From positions 1 to 8,220 of the forward strand of contig CAIXZV010000205.1 of NCBI GenBank assembly GCA_903924005.1: a DNA stretch of 8,220 nucleotides, read 5' to 3'. Below the pieces are notes generated by a model that made no database searches, was not told the origin of the DNA, and saw nothing but the letters and a program-made list of their open reading frames with translations. Origin of the DNA: an uncultured Chloroflexota bacterium. Its GTDB lineage: Bacteria > Chloroflexota > Limnocylindria > Limnocylindrales > CSP1-4. The stretch's first letter is position 1, and each line of letters begins with the position of its first letter. The position numbers and the translations under genes were made by a program. Of this stretch, positions 1 through 6,462 are shown in pieces.

Positions 1-1
1 C

Positions 2-1630
2 ATCTCGTCCCCTGCCGGCGCTGGCGCAGCACTCAGCGCCATCGCAGGTCTGGTTGCCGCCGCGTGCGCGCTTGCCGTTGGCGAACTGATGGCGGGTCTC
101 CTCAGCGGCGTCCCGTCGCCGGTTGCCGCTGTGGGCGCAGCCGTGATTGACCTTGCACCACCCGGCGCCAAGCAGGTGGCCGTGGGCTTGTTTGGCACCG
201 CCGACAAGCCCGCGATCCTGCTGCTCGTGACGGCCGTCGTGCTGCTGGCCGGGGCCGGGATCGGGCTCTGGCATCGACGATCTGCGGCGGATGCAAGGAT
301 CCTTATCGGTCTGGTGGTTGCGGCCGGGGTCATCGCCTCGCTGCGCAACACGTCAGCATCGCTGCCTGAGGTGGCGCTCGCGGCCGCCGTGCAGATCCTG
401 GTGGCATTGCAGGTGCTCGGCTGGCTTGGCGACTGGGCGGGGCAGGCCTCCGCAGGGTCGCAGGCGGGGTCGCAGACGGGGTTCTCGACTGGGTCGCCGG
501 CCGTCCCCGGGCGACGGCAGTTCCTCGTTGGCGCCAGCGCCATCGGCGTCTTGGCCGTTGTCGGCGGCGGCCTTGGCCGTTGGCTGGTGGACGGCAGAGC
601 CAACCGCGTCGCGGCTGGCGCGGGCAGTGGCGGTCCATCAGCGTCCGGCCAGCCCGGCAACGGCAGCGGCACAGGGGCCATGCCCTCGGCCATCGAGCCC
701 GCGGGCACACCGCCGCCTGACGCCTCGTTCGCCATCGACGGCATCACCCCCATCGTGATGCCCAACAAGGACTTCTACCGGATCGACACGGCGCTCGTCA
801 CGCCATCGGTTGACCTGGCCAGCTGGCACCTCAAGATCCACGGGATGGTGGACAAGGAGGTCACGCTCACATTTGACGAACTGGTCCAGTTCCCGCTCAT
901 CGAGCGATACGTCACCATCGCCTGCGTCAGCAACGAGGTTGGCGGCTACCTGGTGGGCAACGCGAAGTGGACTGGCGTCCGGCTGCTGGACGTCTTGGAG
1001 ATGGCCGGCGTCCAAGCGGGTGCAACGCAGGTGGTCCCCCGCTCCGTGGACGGCTGGACCGCGGGCTTCCCCACCGAGTGGCTCCACGACCCGGCGCATC
1101 CTCGTGACGCGCTGATCGCGGTGAAGATGAATGACCAGCCGCTCCCCGTTGAGCACGGCTTCCCGGCCCGGCTCATCGTGCCCGGGCTGTACGGCTACGT
1201 GTCCGCCACAAAATGGCTCAGCGACATCGAGCTGACCACGCTGGAGGCGTTTGACGCCTACTGGGTCCCGCGCGGCTGGGCCAAGAAGGCGCCGATCCTC
1301 ACCCAGTCGCGCATCGACGTCCCGGGTGACATGTCGTCGCTGACCGCGGGCACGCAGGCCATCGCCGGCGTGGCATGGGCGCCAGATCGCGGGATCAAGG
1401 CAGTGGAGATCTCCGTGGACGGTGGGCCTTGGCTGCCGGCCACGCTCGCAACGGCGATTGGGAAGGCAACCTGGGTGCAGTGGAAGCTGGCCTGGGCCGC
1501 CACACCCGGCCAGCACGTCCTCGAGGTTCGCGCCACCGACGGCACGGGCGATGTCCAGACCGCGGACCGCACACGGCCCGACCCCGATGGCGCCCGCGGC
1601 CACCACCGCATCGCCGTCAGCGTCTCCTGA
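2..1630 (+). CDS. Membrane-anchored molybdopterin-dependent oxidoreductase, sulfite oxidase family (5' end outside window)
   Basis: The frame is open from base 2, and the stretch before the first ATG (89) already encodes a hydrophobic helix (LSAIAGLVAAACALAVGEL), so the true start is upstream and this is a 5'-truncated view. Numbering from the ATG at 89 (513 residues): further membrane segments at about 41-62, 71-86 and 92-116; a Gly/Ser/Gln-rich linker 118-140; a twin-arginine-like RRQFL at 142-146 leading into another hydrophobic helix (147-166); then a Gly/Ser linker and an oxidoreductase molybdopterin-binding domain (about 215-390). Cys279 in TIACVSNEVGG fits the molybdenum-ligating cysteine of this superfamily. 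An Ig-like Mo-co dimerisation domain follows (about 405-513; VEISVDGGPW, tWVQWKLAW, VLEVRATDG). No cytochrome b5 domain is visible in this part. The catalytic part is inferred to lie outside the membrane and to pass electrons to a respiratory acceptor; the substrate (sulfite or another oxyanion/S-oxide) cannot be told from sequence. Stop TGA at 1628-1630. Confidence 0.93.
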   Translation: MSSPAGAGAALSAIAGLVAAACALAVGELMAGLLSGVPSPVAAVGAAVIDLAPPGAKQVAVGLFGTADKPAILLLVTAVVLLAGAGIGLWHRRSAADARILIGLVVAAGVIASLRNTSASLPEVALAAAVQILVALQVLGWLGDWAGQASAGSQAGSQTGFSTGSPAVPGRRQFLVGASAIGVLAVVGGGLGRWLVDGRANRVAAGAGSGGPSASGQPGNGSGTGAMPSAIEPAGTPPPDASFAIDGITPIVMPNKDFYRIDTALVTPSVDLASWHLKIHGMVDKEVTLTFDELVQFPLIERYVTIACVSNEVGGYLVGNAKWTGVRLLDVLEMAGVQAGATQVVPRSVDGWTAGFPTEWLHDPAHPRDALIAVKMNDQPLPVEHGFPARLIVPGLYGYVSATKWLSDIELTTLEAFDAYWVPRGWAKKAPILTQSRIDVPGDMSSLTAGTQAIAGVAWAPDRGIKAVEISVDGGPWLPATLATAIGKATWVQWKLAWAATPGQHVLEVRATDGTGDVQTADRTRPDPDGARGHHRIAVSVS

Positions 1631-1637
1631 ACCCAAC

Positions 1638-1649
1638 TTCGGGTACGCT
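1638..1649 (+). promoter_or_regulatory. Candidate -10 promoter element for DUF3090 gene (near-leaderless)
   Basis: TTCGGGTACGCT lies in the 28-nt gap after the molybdoenzyme gene. TACGCT (1644-1649) fits a TANNNT -10 box and ends 9 nt before the ATG at 1659; no Shine-Dalgarno is present. Nearly the same 12-mer (10 of 12 identical) stands before the gene at 3247. The placement would put the transcription start at or within a few bases of the start codon. No convincing -35 is seen. The promoter role is inferred. Confidence 0.45.
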
Positions 1650-1658
1650 CGCCTCCTG

Positions 1659-2282
1659 ATGCCCCGCCGACGCTTTCTCTTCGACCAGCCAGACCGGTTT
1701 GTCACCGGCACAATCGGGACGCCCGGCAACCGGACGTTCTTCCTCCAGGCCCGTGACGGGGTCCGCACCGTGGCCGTCTCACTGGAGAAGGTCCAGGTTG
1801 CGGTGCTGACCGCGCGCCTCAACGATCTGCTTGAGGAACTGGTCCAACGCGGCATTGACGGCGCGGGCGAGATCCCCGATGCCGTGGGTGACACGAGGTC
1901 ACTCGACGAGCCGCTCAACGAGGTCTTCCGCGCCGGCACCCTTGCCCTGGGCTGGGATACCGCAGACGAACTGATCCTGCTTGAGGCACGCGAGCTCACG
2001 GACGACGACGAGGAGGACGACGACGAGGGCGCCGACCTGTCCGACGACGATACCGATGAGGATGAAGACGACCCCGACGAGGACATCGACTTCCACGACG
2101 ACGCGGCCGAGGATGGGCCCGACATCTTCCGCATCCGGCTTGCGCCGGCCGCTGCCCGCCAGTTTGTGGCCCGGGCGCTGCGCGTCCTGGCCGCTGGCCG
2201 ACCGCCATGCCCGCTCTGCGGCCAGCCGCTGGACCCGCAGGGTCATCTCTGCCCGCGGCGCAACGGACACCTGCTGAACTGA
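1659..2282 (+). CDS. DUF3090 / TIGR03847 family conserved hypothetical protein
   Basis: A 207-residue protein from the ATG at 1659. The frame is open further back to 1422, but that part overlaps the molybdoenzyme gene, whereas the family usually starts with a basic M-x-R-x-x-x-F-D-P/Q-P-D-R-F segment, as here (MPRRRFLFDQPDRFVTGTIG). Features: N-terminal beta-rich domain (FFLQARDG, about 26-34; VSLEKVQVAVLTARLNDLLEEL about 40-61); an acidic segment 115-152 with 27 Asp/Glu in 38 residues; C-terminal Cys/His knuckle with Cys184, Cys187, His196 and Cys198 in CPLCGQPLDPQGHLCPR, plausibly a metal site. From memory, TIGR03847 is one of a trio of uncharacterised families (with TIGR03843 and a histidine-phosphatase family, TIGR03848) common in Actinobacteria; the TIGR03843 partner follows directly here. 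Its molecular function is unknown. The acidic stretch appears longer than in actinobacterial homologues I remember. Confidence 0.9.
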   Translation: MPRRRFLFDQPDRFVTGTIGTPGNRTFFLQARDGVRTVAVSLEKVQVAVLTARLNDLLEELVQRGIDGAGEIPDAVGDTRSLDEPLNEVFRAGTLALGWDTADELILLEARELTDDDEEDDDEGADLSDDDTDEDEDDPDEDIDFHDDAAEDGPDIFRIRLAPAAARQFVARALRVLAAGRPPCPLCGQPLDPQGHLCPRRNGHLLN

Positions 2283-3145
2283 ACGCGGACCCGCTGGCGC
2301 CCCAACCGGACGACGCCGCTGCCCTGCAGGCCGAACTCGAGGCGGAGCTGGCCGACGAGGAGGACGCGGGCGAGGTTGAGGCGACCACCACGACCGTTGA
2401 TGAGCTGGGCCTGCCTATGCCGGTCCTGGCCGAAGACGTGGCGCTGCCGCTGCTGTTGGGTGGGGAGCTTGAGATCCTGGGCCAGCTCTGGGTGTCATCC
2501 AACAACGCGATGCTTGGCGTGGTCCGCGCCGATGGGCTTGCGGCCGCTTGCATCTACAAGCCGGTTGCGGGAGAGCGCCCGCTTGCAGATTTCCCCGATG
2601 GAACGCTTGCGCGCCGGGAGGTGGCCGCGTTCCTGACGTCGCAGGCGACGGGCTGGCGGATCGTGCCGCCAACGGTCCTGCGTGACGGCCCGTTTGGCGA
2701 AGGGATGGTTCAGCTCTGGATCCGCGCTGACGCCTCCGTGGACCCCGTTGCGCTGGTCAACGACGCCGATCCGCGGCTCCGCCGGACCGCCGTGCTTGAC
2801 GCGGTGCTCAACAACACGGACCGCAAGGCTGGGCACCTGATCCCCACCGAGGGCGGCCACGTGTACGGCGTGGATCACGGGGTGACGTTCTCGCCGGTGC
2901 CGAAGCTGCGGACGGTGCTGTGGGCCTGGCGCGGGCTGCCCTTCACCGAGGACGAGACGGCGGTGTTGGGCATGCTGCGGGCGGCGCTGGAGCCCCGGAC
3001 CGGGGCGCTGACCACCAGGCTTGCAACGCTGCTCAGCCGGGTTGAGCTGTCCGCGACACGGCAGCGGCTGGACCGGCTCATCGCCTCGGGCGTCTTCCCC
3101 CAGCCCGACCCGCGCTGGCCGGCCATCCCGTGGCCGCCGGTCTGA
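2207..3145 (+). CDS. SCO1664 family (TIGR03843) PI3/PI4-kinase-like protein
   Basis: The recognised domain starts near LPLLLGGELEILGQL (residue 81 if counted from ATG 2207). Kinase-like landmarks: K118 in CIYKPVAGERPL (possible ATP-contacting lysine), E138 in RREVAAF, catalytic-loop-like NNTDRKAGH (202-210) and VDHG (222-225) in the position of a DFG-like metal site. The family is known to match phosphatidylinositol 3/4-kinases distantly; substrate and activity are unproven. Residues about 36-60 form an acidic, Ala/Glu-rich tail, probably disordered. The start is uncertain: ATG 2207 overlaps the DUF3090 gene by 76 nt and would read its zinc-knuckle region in another frame; CTG 2279 would overlap its stop as CTGA; ATG 2417 gives 243 residues and keeps the whole domain. 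Codons from 2285 to 2416 are strongly G/C at position 3, so I think this stretch is translated and 2417 is too late. Coupled to the preceding gene and probably cotranscribed with it. Stop TGA 3143-3145. Confidence 0.85.
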   Translation: MPALRPAAGPAGSSLPAAQRTPAELNADPLAPQPDDAAALQAELEAELADEEDAGEVEATTTTVDELGLPMPVLAEDVALPLLLGGELEILGQLWVSSNNAMLGVVRADGLAAACIYKPVAGERPLADFPDGTLARREVAAFLTSQATGWRIVPPTVLRDGPFGEGMVQLWIRADASVDPVALVNDADPRLRRTAVLDAVLNNTDRKAGHLIPTEGGHVYGVDHGVTFSPVPKLRTVLWAWRGLPFTEDETAVLGMLRAALEPRTGALTTRLATLLSRVELSATRQRLDRLIASGVFPQPDPRWPAIPWPPV

Positions 3146-3228
3146 CGATGAAGGCCGCGGCTTCCCCAGAGCGCTGAGCCGCCACACGGCTGAACGACAC
3201 GCGAACGCGAATGGCGGCGCGCCCCGGG

Positions 3229-3240
3229 TTCGGGCACGAT
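3229..3240 (+). promoter_or_regulatory. Candidate -10 promoter element for the FAD-oxidase operon (leaderless)
   Basis: TTCGGGCACGAT ends 6 nt before the ATG at 3247, where a -10 box would set the transcription start on the A of ATG. It matches the 12-mer at 1638-1649 at 10 positions. There is no purine-rich Shine-Dalgarno at a usable distance. The rest of the 101-nt gap (3146-3246) holds only a weak 5-bp dyad (AGCCG/CGGCT at 3177-3191) and no terminator with a T-run. The promoter role is inferred from position and recurrence. Confidence 0.5.
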
Positions 3241-3246
3241 GGTGGC

Positions 3247-4848
3247 ATGCGGAACTGGAACGGCTGGGGCGACGACAGCATCAGCACGCCCCTCGGCAAA
3301 GGCCGACGCGCCTTTGTGGCGGATCGGATTGGACCGGGCACGCCGCCACCTGAGGCGACACTCCCCGAACTCGTGGTCAAGGTCCGCCCGTCGCGCATCG
3401 CGGACTCGCCCGCACTCCGGCTCTCCACGGACGCTGAACTCCGGGTCAGGCGTGCCCGCGGCCAGTCACTGCCTGACCTTGCCGCCCTGCGCTACGGACG
3501 TCTTGAAGCGGTCCCCGACGGCGTGGCCCGACCCGAAAGCACCAGCGATATCCGCCGTCTGCTGGCCCACGCGCGGGACGCCGGGGCCCATCTCATCCCA
3601 TACGGCGGCGGCACCAGCGTCACCGGCGGGGTCTCCGCCTACGCAAGCCCCAACCCGCTGATCACCGTGGATATGAGCCGGATCAGCGGCGTCCGGGACG
3701 TGGACGAGAAGAGCGGGCTTGTCACCGTTGCGTCAGGGACCACCGGACCCGCGCTCGCCGCCGCGCTCGCAGGCCGCGGTCTTGCCATCGGCCACGAGCC
3801 GCAGTCGTTTGAGTTTGCCACCGTTGGCGGCTGGGTTGCCGCGCGCGGCGCGGGGCTGCGGAGCCTGGGCTCCGGCCGGATCGAGGACATCTTCGCCGGC
3901 GGCACGCTGGAGTCCCCGGCCGGTCCCCTCGACATGGCGCCGTTTCCGGCGTCCGCCGCCGGCCCGGACCTGCGCCAGATGGTCCTTGGCTCTGAGGGCC
4001 GCCTGGGCTTCCTCACGGACGTGGTCCTGCGCGCGGAGCCGTTTCCCGAATTGGATGTCGTGGACGCCTATGCCGTCCCGGACTGGGACCATGCGCTGGA
4101 GGCGGCCCGAGACCTTGTGCAGGGCCGTGTGGGGCTCTCGATGCTCCGGCTCTCCACGGCGGCGGAGACCCGCACCCTCATGGGCTTCTCCGACAAGCCC
4201 GGTGATCGTCGCCTCCTCAACGCCTACCTTGGTCTGCGGCGGCGCTCCACCGAGTACTGTCTGGTCCTCGTCGGTGTTCGAGGCCGCTGGAAGCCCGCGA
4301 AAGCCATACGCGCTGAGGCGGCGTCTGTGCTCAAGCAGTGGGGCGGCACGAAGATCCCGGGGGTTGCGGCAGCCTGGTCAAAGTCGCGGTTTCAGGCGCC
4401 GTACCTGCGCAGCGCGCTCTGGGATGCGGGGTACGCGTCAGACACGCTGGAGACGGCCACCACGTGGGCTGCGGCGCCGCGGCTCCTCTCCCGCCTTGAG
4501 ACGGCCATGGCAGGCGCCCTGAGCCCGTGGAACGAGCGGGTCTGGGCGTTCACGCACTTCTCGCACCTGTACCCGTCGGGCACCAGCCTCTACACCACCT
4601 TCATGTTCCGTCTGGCCGCAGATCCGGACGAGACGCTGGCCCGCTGGCGGGCGATCAAGCGCACCGCAACCGAGGTGATTTCCGCCGAGCGGGCAACAAT
4701 CACGCACCATCACGGCATCGGGACAGATCTGGCGGAATACCTGCCCGCGGAGAAGGGCCCGGTGGGGATCCACGCGCTGCGCTCGCTGATCCACGCGTTT
4801 GACCCCGAGGGGATCATGAACCCAGGCGTCCTTCTGGCCGACCGCTGA
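3247..4848 (+). CDS. FAD-binding oxidase, alkylglycerone-phosphate synthase-like (YgcU-like)
   Basis: A 533-residue flavoprotein of the vanillyl-alcohol-oxidase/PCMH fold. An FAD-binding type-4 domain spans roughly 90-265, with PYGGGTSVTGG (118-128), VDMSRISGV (141-149), HEPQSFEFATVGGWVA (183-198) and GSEGRLGFLTD (248-258). The C-terminal FAD-oxidase substrate domain carries DTLETATTW (399-407), THFSHLYPSG (436-445), ITHHHGIG (485-492) and the closing DPEGIMNPG (519-527). The triple-His and SHLY segments match the active-site region of alkyldihydroxyacetonephosphate synthases. Relatives include ether-lipid AGPS and a larger set of bacterial oxidases or dehydrogenases of 2-hydroxyacids/polyols; I cannot choose between these. 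ATG 3247 is preferred over ATG 3211 because MRNWNGWGD resembles the family N-terminus and the promoter-like motif lies between the two. It heads a probable operon with the FGGY kinase 10 nt downstream. Probably cytosolic: no signal peptide or membrane helix is seen. Confidence 0.9.
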   Translation: MRNWNGWGDDSISTPLGKGRRAFVADRIGPGTPPPEATLPELVVKVRPSRIADSPALRLSTDAELRVRRARGQSLPDLAALRYGRLEAVPDGVARPESTSDIRRLLAHARDAGAHLIPYGGGTSVTGGVSAYASPNPLITVDMSRISGVRDVDEKSGLVTVASGTTGPALAAALAGRGLAIGHEPQSFEFATVGGWVAARGAGLRSLGSGRIEDIFAGGTLESPAGPLDMAPFPASAAGPDLRQMVLGSEGRLGFLTDVVLRAEPFPELDVVDAYAVPDWDHALEAARDLVQGRVGLSMLRLSTAAETRTLMGFSDKPGDRRLLNAYLGLRRRSTEYCLVLVGVRGRWKPAKAIRAEAASVLKQWGGTKIPGVAAAWSKSRFQAPYLRSALWDAGYASDTLETATTWAAAPRLLSRLETAMAGALSPWNERVWAFTHFSHLYPSGTSLYTTFMFRLAADPDETLARWRAIKRTATEVISAERATITHHHGIGTDLAEYLPAEKGPVGIHALRSLIHAFDPEGIMNPGVLLADR

Positions 4849-4851
4849 GGT
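4847..4851 (+). promoter_or_regulatory. Ribosome binding site overlapping the upstream stop codon
   Basis: GAGGT overlaps the TGA stop of the oxidase gene (4846-4848) and lies 7 nt before the ATG at 4859. This supports ATG 4859 as the start and suggests translational coupling between oxidase and kinase. Confidence 0.55.
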
Positions 4852-4858
4852 CCCTCAC

Positions 4859-6430
4859 ATGACTGCGTCAGGCGCCGACCAGATCCTCGCCATCGATGTC
4901 GGGACGCAGAGCGTCCGCGCCATGGTGTTTGACCCGGCGGGCACGCTGGTTGCGCGCGCCAAGGTCCCCATCGAGCCGTATATCTCGGACAAGCCGGGCT
5001 GCGCGGAGCAGGACCCGGAACTGTACTGGCGGTCCATTGGCGAGGCGTGTCAGGCCCTCTGGGTGATCCCGGGCGTGCGGCGCGACGCGCTGGCTGGCGT
5101 GGCGCTCACGACGCAGCGCTCCACCGTGGTGGTCACTGACGAGGCCGGCACGCCACTGCGGCGGGCAATGGTCTGGCTGGACCGCTGCCGGGCTGAGGGG
5201 CTGCCCCGCATCGGCGGCAAGTGGGGTCTGCTCTTCAAGTTGGCCGGCGTGTCGGAAACGGTTGCCACGTTCCAGGCGGACGCAGAGGCCAATGTCCTCG
5301 CCCGCGAAGAGCCCGCGGTCTGGGCGCAAATCCGCCACTACCTCTATCTCTCGGGGTTCCTGGTGCACCGGCTCACGGGCCGCTTTGCAGACTCAACCGC
5401 GGCACAGGTGGGCTACGTCCCGTTTGACCCCAAGCGCTTTGGCTGGGCGGCCGATGGGGACTGGCGCTGGCTGGCGGCGCCCGTCAACCGTGCGTGGCTG
5501 CCGGAGCTTGTGCCGCCCGGCACCGTCATCGGCACCATCACCGCGGCTGCCGCCGAGTCCACGGGGATCCCCGAGGGTCTGCCGCTGGTCTCCGCGGCCG
5601 GCGACAAGGCGTGCGAGGTGCTTGGCTCGGGCGCGCTGGCGCCGCACATCGGCTCCATCTCCATGGGCACCACCACCGCGTTCAACACGACGCACCGGCG
5701 GTACCACGAGGTCATCCCCATGGTGCCCCCCTACCCCGCCGCCGTGCCGGACGCGTACAGCCTCGAGGTCAACATCTACCGCGGCTTCTGGATGATCGAG
5801 TGGTTCAAGCGCGAGTTCGGCGCAGCCGAGGTTGCACGGGCGGCCGGGCTTGGCGTGGAGCCGGAGACGCTGCTTGAGGAGCTCGTGGCGTCAGTGCCCG
5901 CAGGCTCGATGGGGCTGATCCTGCAGCCCTTCTGGTCGCCCGGCATCCGCATCCCCGGCCCGGAGGCCAAGGGCGCCGTGATTGGCTGGGGCGACGTCCA
6001 CACGCGCGCCCACTTGTACCGCGCAATCCTTGAGGGCCTTGCGTATGCGCTGCGCGAGGGCGCAGACCGCACCGTCCGGCGCACGAAGGTGCCGGTGACG
6101 GAGCTGCGGGTGTCGGGCGGCGGGTCGCAGAGCCCGGCGGCGGTCCAGATCCTGGCAGACGTGTTTGGGCTGCCGGTGGGTCTGCCGCACACGTTTGAGA
6201 CGTCTGGGCTTGGCGCGGCCATCGATGCGGCCGTTGGGCTTGGCATTCACCCGAGCTTTGCGACGGCCGTGGCCGCGATGACGCGGGTGGCCACCGTGCG
6301 CCAGCCCGACCCGGCCGCGCACGCCGTGTACGACGACCTCTACCGCAGCGTCTACCTGCGGCTGTACGACAAGCTCGAACCGCTGTACGGCGAGATCCGG
6401 CGAATCACGGGCTATCCCCCGGCTGTCTAG
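4859..6430 (+). CDS. FGGY-family carbohydrate kinase (YgcE/xylulokinase-like)
   Basis: A 523-residue, full-length FGGY kinase with ribonuclease H-like ATPase fold. Phosphate-1 loop DVGTQSVRAMVFD (13-25); acidic/Trp segment CAEQDPELYWRSI (48-60); TTQRSTVVV (84-92) and the substrate-side MVWLDRCRAEG (104-114); likely catalytic base Asp249 in SAAGDKACEVLG; phosphate-2 loop MGTTTAFN (269-276); adenosine motif RVSGGGSQSP (417-426). Members phosphorylate sugars or polyols such as xylulose, gluconate, ribulose or glycerol with ATP. The GDKACEVLG and WMIEWFKREFG (311-321) segments put it in a subgroup whose substrate I do not know. The 10-nt gap to the AGPS-like oxidase, with an overlapping RBS, implies a shared pathway; E. 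coli ygcU-ygcE has the same pairing. By inference it phosphorylates the oxidase's product or substrate, or supplies a triose/glycerol phosphate. Cytosolic. Stop TAG 6428-6430. Confidence 0.92.
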   Translation: MTASGADQILAIDVGTQSVRAMVFDPAGTLVARAKVPIEPYISDKPGCAEQDPELYWRSIGEACQALWVIPGVRRDALAGVALTTQRSTVVVTDEAGTPLRRAMVWLDRCRAEGLPRIGGKWGLLFKLAGVSETVATFQADAEANVLAREEPAVWAQIRHYLYLSGFLVHRLTGRFADSTAAQVGYVPFDPKRFGWAADGDWRWLAAPVNRAWLPELVPPGTVIGTITAAAAESTGIPEGLPLVSAAGDKACEVLGSGALAPHIGSISMGTTTAFNTTHRRYHEVIPMVPPYPAAVPDAYSLEVNIYRGFWMIEWFKREFGAAEVARAAGLGVEPETLLEELVASVPAGSMGLILQPFWSPGIRIPGPEAKGAVIGWGDVHTRAHLYRAILEGLAYALREGADRTVRRTKVPVTELRVSGGGSQSPAAVQILADVFGLPVGLPHTFETSGLGAAIDAAVGLGIHPSFATAVAAMTRVATVRQPDPAAHAVYDDLYRSVYLRLYDKLEPLYGEIRRITGYPPAV

Positions 6431-6451
6431 CGAGACCACACCTGGCGTCCC

Positions 6452-6457
6452 AGGAGG
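6452..6457 (+). promoter_or_regulatory. Strong Shine-Dalgarno fixing a GTG start
   Basis: AGGAGG is a perfect Shine-Dalgarno 5 nt before GTG 6463. It is the strongest RBS in the window and decides the non-ATG start of the small gene that follows. Confidence 0.8.
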
Positions 6458-6462
6458 CTGAC

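Noticed and set aside
455..483. Short direct repeat (GGGTCGCAG twice) in the molybdoenzyme gene
   Set aside because: It encodes the GSQAGSQTG linker; low-complexity coding DNA, not a mobile or regulatory repeat.
638..2134. Long reverse-strand open frame (498 codons) with Ser-rich start
   Set aside because: It is the antisense of the molybdoenzyme and DUF3090 genes; the Ser runs are the complement of GAC/GAG repeats and the rest has no recognisable domain.
3177..3191. AGCCG/CGGCT dyad between the kinase-like gene and the FAD oxidase
   Set aside because: A 5-bp stem with no T-run is expected by chance in GC-rich DNA.
3211..3246. Earlier ATG start for the FAD oxidase
   Set aside because: It would add 12 residues not typical of the family, has no RBS, and lies upstream of the promoter-like motif; ATG 3247 fits better.
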